Shown here piece after piece: positions 1-13,648 of a stretch of 64,000 bases of DNA. The notes beneath the pieces are model-generated. The model searched no databases, was not told the origin of the DNA, and worked only from the letters and a program-made list of their open reading frames with translations. The stretch lies in contig CATQJL010000316.1 of NCBI GenBank assembly GCA_958299035.1, forward strand, positions 18,949,676-19,013,675. Reading direction: 5' to 3'. How positions within the stretch are numbered: position 1 is the stretch's first letter; the number at the start of each line of letters is the position of its first letter. The DNA comes from Cylicocyclus nassatus (Eukaryota > Nematoda > Chromadorea > Rhabditida > Strongylidae). The translations under genes were made by a program, and so were the position numbers.

Positions 1-190
1 TGACTTTCGAAAAGCAGTATTTCTTCCAAAGTTTCTAATGAATAGGATCTACCGTTGCAAAAAAAAACAAAAGCCTGAGCGAAGATGGTCAATAACTAGT
101 CTTAATTAAGCTTACCTCTCATCAAAAAAAGATGTTCAATTCTAAAACAGCAAAATTTCTAGAACCCGTCTATTAGTTCTATTCTGTCAT

Positions 191-378
191 CTATTCTATG
201 ACCAGGAGATGGGAGACCGCATTGCGGACATTGTCTTTACAAGTTTGATTTCGTTCTTCCCTGTTTTCACAAACCTGGACAAAGTAATAACAAGTATGAA
301 TCTGCTAAGTTCACGATTAGGCATGTTTAGACAATTTGTGCAATGCGGTCTCGCTTCTCCTAGTCATAGAATGAATGA
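191..378. mobile_element. miniature inverted-repeat element, family 1, copy 1
   Basis: Ends are ~45-bp inverted repeats around GAGACCGCATTG; the outer part reads TCATCTATTCTATGA and its counterpart CATAGAATGAATGA. The copy at 12617-12816 is the same family in reverse orientation. The 209-595 open frame crosses this element and is not a gene. Confidence 0.7.
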
Positions 379-2473
379 TATTGAGCTTATAGGTAAAACT
401 TTGAAACCTGTTTTGGAAATTCGAAGTGCACATTCGCGGATTCGAAAAAAAAACACCCTATTTCCCAAGTGGGGCTTTTCATACCTCATCGCCAGTTATA
501 GGGCAGCAAAAAGTTTATCTAATTTCCGTTACAAAAAGTGCATTAGAGGAATTTCTAGTTACTCAAATATAACTTTGATCGATTTTATTGCATGACCAAG
601 CAATATTCATTTTTCACTAAAATCTTAAGCCAAAGTCAGACAGCAAAAATTTCATTCAACGGGTTAGAAAAAAGCTGCTTCAAGAAGTTTCATACTAATT
701 ATAACAGATTCTGACACCTCCTTCTCCTCTGACGAGTTCCGGACAGACCTATATAAATTAGTCTACTACCTTGCAGCTGAGAATGGAAAGCTGCAAATCA
801 ATATTTTATGCTAAGTTTTTTAAAAATCATTTTCGTTCCCCTTTTCCAATGAAGCATGTGCCTAGTTAAGACAAATAAGTTTGAATTATTTTGTTTCTCA
901 ATCAAAAAAGGTTCTCAAATGTACTACTCTAACTCCAAATAAGAAGGCGGAAGTTTTGATACTGTAATCTTAGAGTTTGTTCTCTGAAATGTTGTCACTA
1001 AAAATGTAGTAAAGAAGGAGAGAGAGCGGATCTCCAACACATAGCAGCAATGGCGTCACACTAACGAGGGCTAGACCACGTCGGCGCTGAATCAGAAATC
1101 CACACACGTCATGTTGCCAGAAGCTTTTTCTCCTGAAAAAAAGCAGAATTATAAAACGTAAATGGAATGAAGAATATGTATATGCGAGTGGGAAAATCAT
1201 CAAATTTGTTTTTCAAAGCGAAAATGAGCCGGAAAGAGGAGTAGACCTTATGTGAGAAAGACGACGAAACTAGCCGCCCCGACGCTTGCTTGACGTCATC
1301 GGTCAAATGAGTGGGAAAAATTTGCATTATTAATTGGGAGGAAAGATTCAGAGTGGAGATTGGCGCATAGCAGCAGAAAAACGGAATTAAGAATTGATTG
1401 AAATATGATATGTTAGTATAAAATTCATGGAGTGACGAGGAAATTCAAAGTAATTTTTTTATGCGAGAAAGCCCCTATGATATTGGGTTCTATTAGGAGA
1501 ATTTTCAAGCTTTCAAAATTTTTATTTTGAGAGCGTCCAATTTTCAACTCAACAATGTGTTTCGATAAGTGGTTTCTCCAACGTCAAATCATTCTAATAA
1601 AATTAACAAGCAAAATTAGTTAGCCAAATTTGAAAAGCCGTAAACTTGCGGGAAAAACTTTCGAGAAAACTCATGACCACCCGGAATTTCCCTACTTTCT
1701 TCTGTTAAGCAAAACTCTTTGAATTTGCCCACACACTTTTACAGAACAATAGCGGTGGTACAAAATACATTTTGACTCTTCTTATTGCAATTTCTGGTTT
1801 ATCATTTCGCAAATTTTGAACAAAAAATATATGTTCTCCCATAATAATACCCCGATCCCAAAAAATGCGACGGCTAGGTTGGCCCGCCCATTTATATATA
1901 AAGTATCGTTGTGCCTATTTGAAAAAGGTGAACTTGTGGAAAACCGGGAGGCTCCCGCAGCAAAAGCGCCTGCAAATCTAACACCGTTACGACTACTGGT
2001 TCACTAGTCTTTTTCTAATTATATAGTTTGTGATTTACGTTATAGACACCCTAAAACCCTGATGATAGACCGCATACAGATATGCTCCCCAAAATGTCAT
2101 ATTTCCAATTTAATCATGTGATCTCCTAAAATTGCAAAAATATTGATAGCTGCAAAACATTCAATTGCTCCCAAAAACTTTCAAATGACATTTGTTGAGT
2201 AGAAAATGCATGAACTTCAATGTATGAAATGGGCTGAAGAAACGCAATCCTGTCCTGCACCTTTGAAATGCAAAGCCGGAACCAAAACCAAAAAATCTCA
2301 AAAACATGCAAATTGGCATTTTTCGGGAAAAGTTGAAAGAGTTTGAACTGGCATTTGAAAACCCCTAATTTCTTGCAGTTTTGCTGATCGTAATTCTCCG
2401 AGTAAAAAAAGCTTTCAGAATCAGAAAAAGTCATATCTACAAAATTTCAAAGATGTAGCATGTTCAACGTAGT
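379..2473. other. no gene seen
   Basis: AT-rich sequence with only short open frames that overlap on both strands; no protein motif, repeat array or RNA gene is evident. Confidence 0.5.
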
Positions 2474-2632
2474 TACCGTTTGATTTAACTGGTTTAACGG
2501 CTAGAAGGCGAGGCTTCGTGACCTAATGAAGGCCAGAGAATGATCAGAGAACACGTTCGCGAAAGAGACGCCAATTGCGTCGCGGGCGCAAGCGGCGACC
2601 TCCAGCCGCCAATTTTGTTGAACCAAAGGGTA
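2474..2632. mobile_element. miniature element, family 2 (TTTGATTCAAC ends), copy 1
   Basis: Inverted ends TACC-TTTGATT.AAC and GTTGAACCAAAGGGTA, followed inward by GGCTAGAAGGCGAGGCTTCG. About 159 bp. The same family occurs at 5796, 45736 and 48241. The ends carry TA, as in Tc1/mariner-type insertions. Confidence 0.7.
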
Positions 2633-4149
2633 AATTATCTAGCTCAACATTGTTAGAGTCATTTAGTTTGACAAGCGTCAAAAAACAATGTAGGAAAGCA
2701 AGAACAAGGTCCTGTTTGCGAATTTGTCGAGAAAAATAAACCGAATTGCTAATAAATATGACAATATGAGATATATGAGCAAATTTGATGATATCGTTTC
2801 TTAATCTACAAAATTCAGGTTACAGAAGACGACTCATGAAATTTTGCACGAAGCGTTTTTCAAGCATTTATCGTGCAGCTCTCTTGACATTGGGCAGAAC
2901 TGGCAGAGCAACATGATTGATTAGTCTCGGAAATACATTTAACACATTTTGGAAAAAGTCGAATGATTGATAATGACAGCAAAGTGAAGTTATTTTTGTT
3001 GCTGGGCAATTTAACTGGGTGATGCTGATTAATGAGTAGAAATAATGGTTTTAATTTAAAGTATGGATTGAAGAGGTTTAAGCGGAGATTTTTATTTTAA
3101 GTCGCCTTTGTAATTATCGAATGGAAAAAATTGAGCGGATTTAATGCATCAGAATGATATCACAGATGTGAATAGATGATGTCACCGAGTAAACAAAAAA
3201 GGAGATGCATCTAATACGTGATGAGAGGCTCATATTGCTTACTCATTATCTTTCGCGATTATGGAACTAATGATTTCGAATTTTGAATTTTTGATTGGAG
3301 GATTTGATTTCACCAAACATAGTAGATGTACAACAAAATTTTTTCGTTGAAATAGTATTTTTTTCTATCAGTTAAATATTGGCTTCTTTTGTACAGTTCC
3401 CCAGATGAAATTTTTACCATTCCCTAGAAACAAATAGCAATTCTACTCTCCTAAATCAACTATCTTTTCCCACATAAATTGTATTGTAAATTCAACTCAA
3501 TAGCCAGAGAATAACTCCTGTTATTATCAACCGAGCTGCTGTAAACTTCTATTCTAGGTGAAAAATATGCGGAAAACTTTTGCTTCCCAACCCCCCGCAT
3601 AAAATGTAAACTCCATGAAAATCAATGGAAAATTCAAAAGGTTTTAACAAAAACACGGTCTGACATTGCAAAGTTCGCTTCTTTATACTCCAATGACTAT
3701 TTTAGCGGGATTTTTGGTATTCAGTACATTTTCTTTTGAAAAATCGCCATAATTTTAAACTAATTTACAAATTTTTTTCCGAAGTTACAGTTTGACTTCT
3801 GCAACAACTGACCATTTACTGTGCAAGATCTCATCTTATCCAAGATTCTCAAAAATGAAATCGAATAAATTAAGGGACCACTGATTCGGAAAACGTTTTC
3901 AACTTCCGAATTACATGCAAATACACTGGATCTCAAAACTCCAAGTTTACTGAAGGCCTCTTTATTGGCTTCACCCCTTCATTGCATGGAAATAAGGCGA
4001 TTCTTTGTGTGGGATTCCCAGACCGAAAGCAAAAAAATTTCTGTTGCAGTAAAAAGATAATATTATACTCAAAGAATCCTTGTACTTGCTAGACACTGCA
4101 CTGGAATGGTAATCGACTTCTAAAATTGTTGAATGATGAATGGGAATGA
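2633..4149. other. no gene seen
   Basis: AT-rich, stop-dense on both strands; no recognised feature. Confidence 0.5.
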
Positions 4150-4215
4150 AATAGATTAGATGAATAAATGTATGAATGAATGAATGAATGAATGAACGTA
4201 AATGAATGAGTAAAG
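4150..4215. repeat. GAAT/TGAA microsatellite
   Basis: Tandem TGAA units, best at 4172-4197. The - strand frame here reads Ser-Phe-Ile-His repeats and is an artefact. The same motif recurs at 7040-7135 and, more loosely, 7440-7530. Confidence 0.8.
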
Positions 4216-4670
4216 CGTAACGTGGTTGATTTTCTACATAACGAGATTCAAGGCTAGCAAATAATTTTAGAATTATTCTAAAATGAAGCAACTTTTTAGT
4301 TTTATCCACTATTACAAAGTATTTTTCCACTATTACAAAGTATCACCAATTGATAAGAACATCGACCCTTATTCCTTAACACGTAGATCCTAATTGAGAA
4401 ATTTTGTAGATTTCACATCAAACTTTCGCAGTAAATTTGATTAGAATTATTTTTCCTTTAGGATATCACTCTAGAGCAGAAAAAAGATGCTAACAAACTC
4501 TACAACAATGCTATATTTTCTAAAATTATTGCTCAAATGCTAAAGGAGAAGCGATGGAGAGGAGATGACAGAAGGGAGGCCTATGACTCATACAGAACCG
4601 GTTCCCGGCATCTAGTCGGATCGATTGCAGTAGCTTTCAAGATATAAAATGTGGAAGCAGAAGGCGGAGA

Positions 4671-6909
4671 GGGGGGGGGGGCTGAGATACAGGATAGCAT
4701 GAGTAGAGTCGTTCCCCAAGTTGTAAGACATAAGATATGAGCAGAGGAGGGGGGGGGGGGGAGGAGGCGGGCGCAAGAACGAACGCGCGAGTCAAAAACA
4801 GTGGAGTGACAACGAGGATGTACGATGCTGACATCAGGTTGTTCTTATTCGAAGACAAAGCTCTTGGAACTGGTTTCTTGATGGGTGAACATAGAGCTTA
4901 GTGTTATTGTCAGCGACTCTCAGCTATACGAACTTTTTCGGACGAGTTATCACGCACTTGTCTTCAGATTTATACTAGAGAGTTCCAAAAATCTCTGTTT
5001 CTTGGAATAAGTAATGTGAAAGCAGTTCTAGGCCGGAGAAAGGACTGCAAAGTGAAGCAAAATGTTTTTTCTCCTTTACAAAGAAGTTCCGGAGATCTCC
5101 AACTTCGATAAGAAGTGAAAGCTCAGCACAAAAGATGTTCCAAAAAACTCGCACTAAGCCTGTGGGAGCCATTTCAGCGAAAATCAGAATGACATTCGAA
5201 TTCATGGATCACCTTTTTTTCGCCCCTAAAACAGAAAATTCATTTTACTGATTTTGAATTTGGTGGAGAAAAACAAACAAAGTGAGGAGTTATAGCTTTA
5301 CGCAGGCCTTTTTTGGCGAAAATCTGGATTTTCAGTGCGCTCGGACTTCCCGCAAAAATTCGCAGAGCAAACAAATGATTAGTCGGCTTGGTTCCAATTA
5401 GGACCCATTCTTTTTGACATAAATGCAAGTTCAATTATAAAACAGCCTCATATGATTTTTACTATTCAAAATGGGAAATAATGATTCTTCTAATTTTGAC
5501 AAGCAAAATAAACGGCCATGGAATGAATTTTTTATGTTGATTGTATGTCCAATAGTTAAAAATTTGGTCCCAAATGTGCTAAGTTTGCAGCGCGTTCGCT
5601 GCGGGAACCGCGCGATTTCCCGCAATTTCACCTTTTTTTGAAGGGCACAACGATTCTTCATAATATAGTTAGATTCAAGCAATCGAAGCAAGCTTTCAAA
5701 GGAAGAGAGGGGGCGGGGGGGGGGGGTTACCTTTTCATGAAGGGGAGGTAAAATAGCCAAATAGTATTTAAAAGTAGAGGATGTATCCAAAAAAGTATCC
5801 TTTGATTCAACTGGATTGGCGGCTGGAAGGCGGGGCTTCGTGACCTAATTAAGGCTAGAGAATGCTACAAAATGCACGTACGCGAGGGGAATGGGGTATA
5901 CGAGCTTGGCCGTTTCAACAATTTTTTTCAAGTCTGGATCTTATTTTACTTTTTGTACTTCTTGATTTTCTTCAAGTTATTGGTAAATAAAATTCGTGTG
6001 GGAATTTTTATTCGTTAATTAAGCATTTTTTAATCCGAAAAAGCCCATGAATACTCATATGCTACTTTATGTACTTATTTGTATACTTTATAAGTAGATA
6101 GCTCAGCGGTTGTTTTTGAACCTCTTTTGTCCTCTATTGTCCTCAAAAATTGCGCAAAATCAGACGGGCTCAAGAACACAAGAGCACTTCTCACCAAAGC
6201 ATCACTCAGAGTTGGAAAAATCTTGGGAACAAGCGCAAAAGGATGCAGAAAGCCTGTGATGGTGATTACAATAGTCAAGGAGGAGGTAGGAAACCGGCTC
6301 GAGCACTGCACGAAACGAAAAAACGAACAAAGCAAACAATCGGGGGATCAGCAGGGGTGGAGAGACGGGCTTGGGCCGAACGAACTGTGCTGTTTGGGCG
6401 AACCCAAGCTTAGCCCGAGCGCGAGCACACGAAAACATCCAGTACAAATAAACCAAATGGGGAGGCGGGGGGGGGGGGGGAGAGGCTGTCATGTGAGACG
6501 GGCTTTTATGTAATTTGAGCTTTATTGGGTGTATAAACAGCAAAACACAAATAAAAGATACTGAAATCTCTTTCTGCGTCGGAAACTTGGGTGAGTAGAG
6601 AAAATTTTTTATGGTACTAAGACGTGTTGAGTTAAAAGGATAAATTCTGTATTTGGCGAAGAAACTGATTCGATGATTCAAGTAACATTGAAGAGATGAG
6701 GGAATAGATGATAGGCAAGTAGAAAAAAGAATTGGAAGTGATAAATAGCTGAAAGTTTGGGTGATAGGTAGAGTAGTTGACTGGTACACAGAGGCAGACA
6801 TGGGGGAAGTGGGATGGGGGGGGGGGCAGTTAACTTTTTTACCTGCGAGTAAATTCAGTCTCCATGGAGAAAATATGTAAAAGTTTGTAATTTTTTATTG
6901 CCCCCCCCC
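4671..6909. repeat. cluster of poly-G/poly-C tracts
   Basis: Runs of 9-14 identical bases: G at 4671-4681, 4749-4761, 5715-5726, 6467-6480 and 6816-6826, and C at 6901-6909. Such runs are unexpected by chance in AT-rich DNA. C. elegans carries similar tracts, which need the DOG-1/FANCJ helicase for stability. No gene is supported between them. Confidence 0.85.
5796..5926. mobile_element. miniature element, family 2, copy 2 (right end degraded)
   Basis: Left end TATCCTTTGATTCAACTGG followed by GGCGGCTGGAAGGCGGGGCT, nearly identical to the copies in the transporter introns. The right inverted end is not clear; a degenerate TTTCAACAA lies near 5919. Confidence 0.55.
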
Positions 6910-8619
6910 TCACCTCAACTAATTTTCCCAAACTGCCCTGATAGCTCGATTATACAACTTGGATGAGTGAATATGAGTGGATGGATCATAAATAATTTTG
7001 TGATTTGAGAAATGAATATCAGTGGACATTTGTTGATAGAAATTGAATGAACGAATGAATGAATAAATGAATGAGGATTGTTATATTGATTGGATGAATA
7101 TTTGAATGAATGAATGATTGAATGAATGAATATCATGGGTTGGCTCAAAAGTTCCACCCCCGTGATTTCAATCTTCGCAAAAAAGTCGGTTTTTATCGGC
7201 AATTCAAGCCTTGTCGCCTTCCGACCGAAAACTGATTGATATTTTTGAGAAAAGTTCCCTTTTCCGATACACATGACAAAATTATCATTTGACTTTATGA
7301 CAATTTATTTTAAAAAATGCGATATCCATCTTATACAATAAGAATGGAATTTTGTAGCGTCTTGCATATTGTAAAACACCTTCTGAAATTTAATGCAAAA
7401 ACTTTCGGTGCGACCCAAGAGCAGATTTTCACGTGGAGGGGGAATGAACGAAATAATGAATGGATAGGTTAATGAATGGTGAAATGGGTAAGTGAATAGA
7501 CAATTGAATGATTGATTGAGCAAATGAAGAGACATGACTGAGAATGGGTGTGTAAATCATTAAACAATTGAAGAAATGACTGGAAGTTGAAGTCCTTTAA
7601 TCTTGACCGAAAATTCAGAGAAATAATTAGTAAACGGATGGATAGAAAGTGGAGATAAAGAAATTGCAGATGTTCAGCCAATACCATTTCTGTGAGAAGT
7701 GCACTAAATGTCCGTAATTAGATTAGACCGTGTGGCGCGTCGACAAAGAAAGGAAAATGAATTGACTAGGAGGAGGCGCAGAAAGGGGAGAAAACGTTTT
7801 CTTTTGCATCCTATTTAGAGCAAATTCGACGAGTTTTGCGAAAAATATCATTTTTATAAAGTAGACACTTCTAATGTGTTTTCCCGGAGCCCCCGCACTC
7901 GACCAAACCAATTTAGTCTCCGTTGACATTGCGCATATAGAATGGCCTCGAATTGAGGTGAATTTGTGACGCGTCGCTGGCGAGTCGGCAGCGTTTCAGC
8001 GGCAATTCAGCGGCATCTTAGCGGCAGTGAAGTGAGACATCTGGAACTTTGATGGCGCAAAGACCAAGGACATCATCGCTCACTCTGCAACCGTTGTTCG
8101 ATGGATTCTCTCCCCCCTCCCTTCGGCCCCACATGTGTCACACCGGGTAGCTGAAGAAGTGAAGAGGCAGCAGTCGAGATGCGCGCATCTGTACGCGCAG
8201 CATTCGACGACGCATACTCATAACATATGAGTGGTGTTATTATTAAGAACACCGACATGGCATATTTCGATGAGAATCGCAGTGTGTAATGAGAAATGGA
8301 GGATCTATACGAGGGGCAGAACTTTGGCGGTGGGAGCCAGAGATTGTGGCCATGTGCCTCGATTTATAGGAAAAAATGGATCAACCTACTTTTCAGCATC
8401 TGGAAATGCAAAAATTAAGGTCCTTGAAACCTCACACGGTAGCTATATAAAGTAGTTAGGCCAAACAGTGAAAGGTTGAGGGACGAGAATTGGGAGGGGG
8501 GAGAGGAGAGAAGACCTTACCACATGGCCATTATTTATGAAAAAGTCCTACAAAACAAAAAGAACGTTTTAGATCTTCTTGGACCCCTGCATGCAAAATT
8601 TATTACATGATTTAGCATT
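6910..8619. other. no gene seen apart from microsatellites
   Basis: GAAT-rich stretches, then a more GC-rich part near 7970-8260. No exon structure could be supported. Confidence 0.45.
7040..7135. repeat. degenerate GAAT microsatellite
   Basis: Two blocks of imperfect GAATGAAT units. The repeat explains the - strand open frames at 6915-7687. Confidence 0.75.
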
Positions 8620-9430
8620 CATTGGATTACGGTAGGTATACTGTATGGCATCAAATCATGATTTAGTTTAAAAGAGGTTTACATGCTGATCAGAAATATC
8701 GTAATCCATTTGTTGAAGTAAAGCCTAGAAATGGGGTCAGGATAGTATCGCATACCGTATAATTACCGTAATCCTCTCATAAAAGGCCATCTAAAGAAGG
8801 CTATACATGATAATAAGTAGGCCACATACCCCCCTCCCCTCTCTCTCCTTAGGATCACAAATAATTCTGAAATCATGGCATCATATACCATGTACCTACC
8901 GTGATACACAATAAAGAGATAGTGCAGGGAATGAATATGACATTAGTAATCAGCAATTTATTTGGGTATTCTATTCAAAATTACATCGAAAGTTGACCCC
9001 ATACCGTATACTTACTGTAAATCCGCAAAAAAATGCCTTACCATCAAGAATAAACGTTACTTTCACCATCAGCATGTCAATAACGCCAATGTGCAACGTT
9101 CTAACGAAATCTGTGTTCTAGAGTGTTTACCGTTTATCTACCGTAACCTCGCAAAAGAGGGGTTACACAAATACGCTTTTCGCAATCATCATGTTGCATG
9201 AGCCCTTTGTGCAAAGTTGGGAAAGCTGGAATCGTAGCAGCCTACCGTATACCTACCGTAACCCGCAAAAAAGACTCTACTTTGCGCGATTAATTATTAT
9301 TTATTTTTTAATTTAATACTTCAAAAGGCTCAGTGAGAATCCTAAAGAAAGTTGTATTCGAATAGGTTTTTCGTTGTTACTGTTCACCTACCATAACCTC
9401 AACAAATAGGTTAACATGTCAGGATATATT
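8620..9430. repeat. degenerate ~120-bp tandem repeat with TACCGTA core
   Basis: Cores related to ATACCGTATACCTACCGTAA occur near 8630 (inverted), 8753, 8884, 9001, 9128, 9243 and 9380, so spacing is roughly 115-135 bp. Several cores are followed by CGCAAAA. The units are strongly diverged. Related cores occur near 14290-14350, 16440, 16535 and 16800. Confidence 0.65.
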
Positions 9431-12400
9431 GTTCGTAGCAGCTTCCAAGCGCATAGTTCTAGTAGGATGAAATCTTTTGGAACTTTGACCTAGGAAAAAA
9501 AATGAAGTGATGTCAGAAAAAAATCAGGATTCCCTCCCCCCCCCCCCCTCAGCACCGACCGCTGAAAATACTGCAATATTCGCGTCAACGCAGAATGACT
9601 CATATAAACGTACAGCCACGAGGAATGGGTGAAATGCAAGCCGCAAGCCGTCCGTCATCGTTCAACCCCCGGCGTACGATTGTATAAACGAAATTCGAGC
9701 CGATTCCAAACGCTTTTGTAAACACCCCGTGCATGTGTGAGGTTATTGTAGCACACGGGACGAGGAGGTTCTATGAGCCATCACCAGTCGGGGGTTCGGT
9801 CCCGACACAATAGATGGGGACGGGAATTTTCCTGTACAATAGGAGCTCGGACACAGATGGTCGTAAGGAGTGCAGCGCTAGGCGCATTACGATTTGACTC
9901 ATCGATCCAAGAAGATTGGACTGTTCAATAATCAAATGGATCTTATGGGGTACATTGTGCAATTGCACAACGGACGCTTGCAGCTGAAATGAAAAGCTTA
10001 AATTTTCCTATGGTTTTCCCATCGATGCAGGCTTCCCCCAGAAGCAATGTAAATATCTCTATTCAGATATAAACACCTTGCATATGCAATTTTGCAAATT
10101 GCGAGCAGCTGTGCAATTACACACATTATTTGCTGGATTCTTTTCGAGCAAACGGCACTGTAAATCTCGAAAAAAGAAAAGAAGGAGAATGCGTAGTGGA
10201 GGACATAGGAATCAAGGAATCCCTAAAGAACTCTTGTTAAGCTTTCTTAACACCGACAGAGGAACACTGCCTATGCACTGTACTAATTTCTTTAGTAGAA
10301 ATACCGGTTTGCAAAGCTAGGCCCTCATCGTAGATTGTAGTAAAGACAATGCTGCAAAGGAACTAACTCACATACAACAGATGATCATAAGTTTAGAGTA
10401 AAATTTGCCAACAATCTTAAAATAAAAATAAAACGCCATTCCTTCGGAGATAAAATGAATCTAAAGTATTGGCTGTTATCTTTATTTGCTGGAACAAATT
10501 CCAGAAATTTCAGTCTCAATTTGTTTCATTTTTTATAGGGATCGACGAACAAATTCTACCTAGTTGGGATTTGTGAATTTGTGATCTTTGTGTTTTGATT
10601 ATTCATATTTTCTCAATGTAGAAAATGTTATGGTTCTCTCCTTAACCATGTGCGACAGCGACTTGAAGCTAAATAGCTTCTAAATTCAATGCAACTTTGA
10701 AAGCCCATGCTGTGAATAACAAATTGCTTTGGAAAGTTGGGTTTGGCGGAATAGTAGTAAAAGAAGTCTTCAGATTTGAAAAAAAAACTCTGCAGCATTT
10801 TTGCAAGAAAAGAAAATCTCAAGCTACATATATATGCAGGTTATGAAGTTCTCTAACTTCCCATTTATAATCGAAATTGCTTTGTCTGACGTTTGATAAT
10901 AACTATCCAGATGGGACGTCCGAGGGGAAGATGAAGTAAGGGAACAGGAAGGGGGGGGGGGGGGTAAAAATTTATAAGCATTATGTTATTGATGCGTGCC
11001 AGGGATAACTATCAAAACTTCTGCAAAATTCAATCCTATGAATAAAAATTACCCAACATGGAATGTTTTGCTTATAACTCTAAAAATTTGAGGACCAGAA
11101 TTATTTGAAGCGCTACAAAACTGCGATTATTAGCAATTTATTGACACTCAAAGGGGTCGCAGCAGCCATCAAATTTCCAGCTGTGAATCGCTGCAAGTGA
11201 ATTGCAGGGAGAACATCCTGTCTGCAACAATATTTGTCTAGGGTTTTCAAAAAGTGCAAAATGACAGTGTTTACCACATCGACCTAGGATGAGGTAAGTA
11301 AACATCTACAGAAACAGATGAGATGTGTTTTTTCTGCAAAAGAGCTCCTCTCTTCCTGTCGTCTGTATGTATTGTGAATAGTAGAAAAGTTTGTATCTGC
11401 TGTGCATTGAGGTCGGATTTTGGCGGGAAGAATGCGCGGCAAATGAAGTATAACCGCCAATTGCGCGGGAAATAGAGTATAAACGCCAAATTCAAATTTC
11501 AGTTTTTCTTGCTGAATGATGCTTTTTTTCACCGTTTGCCGATTTATATCGTGTCCTGCACATTTCGCATTTACAGTACGAAAAATGACTAAAGCTCAAA
11601 GAACGAGCTACAGAGTCTTCTACAGTACGCCTACAGTATGCACTTTTCGCACCAAAGGAACAAGTGGCTCTCATATCGCTTGAGAACACTCTTCAAACGA
11701 AAGAAACTTTCCGTTCAAGATGTGTGCGCCCTAGCGAGCGCGCGAAGAACACCTTGCGCACAGATAAAAATAGCCCCGCTATGGTTTTGGGGGCGATCTC
11801 TGCGCGGTAGTGTGTCTGTCTGTGTGTGTATGTGTGATTCACATCGCACCCATATAAAAACGGGTTTTCCTGCAAATAACACCACGAACACCCGGAGAAC
11901 GCAGCTGTGAAGGTGTGGGGAGAGCTGGATGTGTCAAAGCGACGTACGTACATTTTGGGGGTTTAAAAAGTCAAAAAACATGCAGAGCAAGAGAAATTGT
12001 GCTGGTGAATGAATGACATAGTGAAGCAACTAAATGACTGACAGGACTGAGGATCTAATTTCGAGCATTTAAGGAGTTTCGAAAAGCGAATCGATGAACT
12101 CTTAAACGGTTTTTTCTTTTTCGTCGCTGCTTCACTGTAATTCTTCTTATCGATCTGCAGATTGGACACTGTTGACCATGTATGAGAAAAAATACATGAA
12201 TAATCACTAATTTAGTTTAACATATATAAGATGGCAACGAATGCCAGATTTTAATTATCAAAAAATATGAATAAAAAAATCAATTGTCGAGGAATGAACT
12301 GCATGCTGGATAAATGAACGAATGAAGAAATATTTGCTCATTATGCACCGATATGATAAAATCTAACGTCCGCAAAGTAAAAATAACGTCTAGAAAAAAA

Positions 12401-12616
12401 AAGAGGATAAAAGTAAAAACTCAGCTTTGAGGCCACTTTCTTTTCGATTTTTTTTTGCATGGGAAGTTGGGCATTTTTCAAAAACATGAAATAAATTCTA
12501 GCACTCGTAAACGAATTTTATTGAAAAAATTTCTTTCCCAGAAAATTTTATTGTTAGATGGGTAGAAATTACATTACGCATGGAAAACAAAGCTGATAGA
12601 ATATGATGAACTCATA
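9431..12616. other. no gene seen; GC-richer patch at 11.6-11.9 kb
   Basis: Contains the C13 and G14 tracts. At 11730-11830 a GC-rich, GT-repeat-bearing patch (GTGTGTCTGTCTGTGTGTGT) might be a promoter or enhancer-like segment, but nothing beyond composition supports this. Confidence 0.4.
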
Positions 12617-12816
12617 TCATTCATTCTTTGACTAGGGGACGCATAACCACATTGCACACATTGCCTAAACAAGCCTAATCGTGTACTAAGCAGGTTTATA
12701 CTTGTTATTTATCTTGTTTAGGTTTATTCACTTTTTGGAAACAGGAGGAACAAATTCAAACTTGCTAAAACAATGTCCGCAATGCGGTCTCGCGTTTCCT
12801 ATCACAGAATAGATGA
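12617..12816. mobile_element. miniature inverted-repeat element, family 1, copy 2
   Basis: Reverse-oriented relative of 191-378, sharing GAGACCGCATTGCGGACATT on the - strand and the interior CGATTAGGC..TGTTTAG. The inverted repeats extend to CATATCAT at both edges. Confidence 0.7.
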
Positions 12817-13648
12817 TATGTAGCAATAAGTGAAATGAAGGGTATCAACATTAAAGATTATAATTTCGTAAATTAAAAGCGACATGAATAAATGATTAAA
12901 ACAATGTTTGGAAAGAGTGTTTGAGGCCAGATCAAGCCGGATAAGCAAACCATAGCAGCGATCAAGTAGTGGAAAGAATGAGTTGGTCATTTGATAGATA
13001 TTTAAATAAACAATAAGTACTTTAATATAAAGACGTAAGTGATATTTAAGAGAACAATAAGGTCATCAAAATGCACTCTTTGTTTGTACATATATGAAAT
13101 CATATGGCATTTATGGGAGAAATGAAGTACCTGCAAATAAGTAGGGAAGACTTTTAGAGTTTCCTCAGAAATTCGATCATGAAAAAAAATTTAGTGTGGC
13201 TGCAACTCTAATCTTGAAAAGCCTTAATTTGCCTTGTATATTTATGATAGCTAGTTAGTAAAATCAAAACTATTCGATATGCCAAGAAAAAAAAAACGCT
13301 TTGATCCCTTTCGAATCGTAGACTAAAGTATACGAGTAGAAAAAATAGGAAAAAGGAAGAGGTAAGTAGAAAATTATTAGAAACAATGTTCTTTGAAGCG
13401 ATAATTGCATAACTGACACGGAAGTGATGTTCAATACAGATCTGTCTATGACTCACAAAAATTCTGCGATAATATGAATAAAATCATCCGATAAGCGATG
13501 ACTAATGTGTCAAACTAGAAATGATTATGTTGGGGCCAAAAAACAGAGAGGGAGGATTTGAGGGCGCTGGTGCCCTCATCGCAATCCTGTCGTACAGTGT
13601 ACATTGACTTCCGTTTTGGCTTTTGTTCGCTGTTGTGCACGGGAGGGA
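12817..13648. other. no gene seen
   Basis: AT-rich, stop-dense sequence without recognised motifs. Confidence 0.45.

Noticed and set aside
209..595. 128-codon + frame at the left edge
   Set aside because: Half of it is the family 1 inverted-repeat element; no recognised protein features.
6202..6801. 199-codon - strand frame
   Set aside because: Crosses a G14 tract (poly-Pro in this frame) and overlaps two other frames on the + strand; no motif or splice signals.
9770..9830. tRNA-like T-arm (GTCGGGGGTTCGGTCCCGAC)
   Set aside because: The loop lacks the conserved A58 and no acceptor stem, D-arm or anticodon arm can be paired around it.
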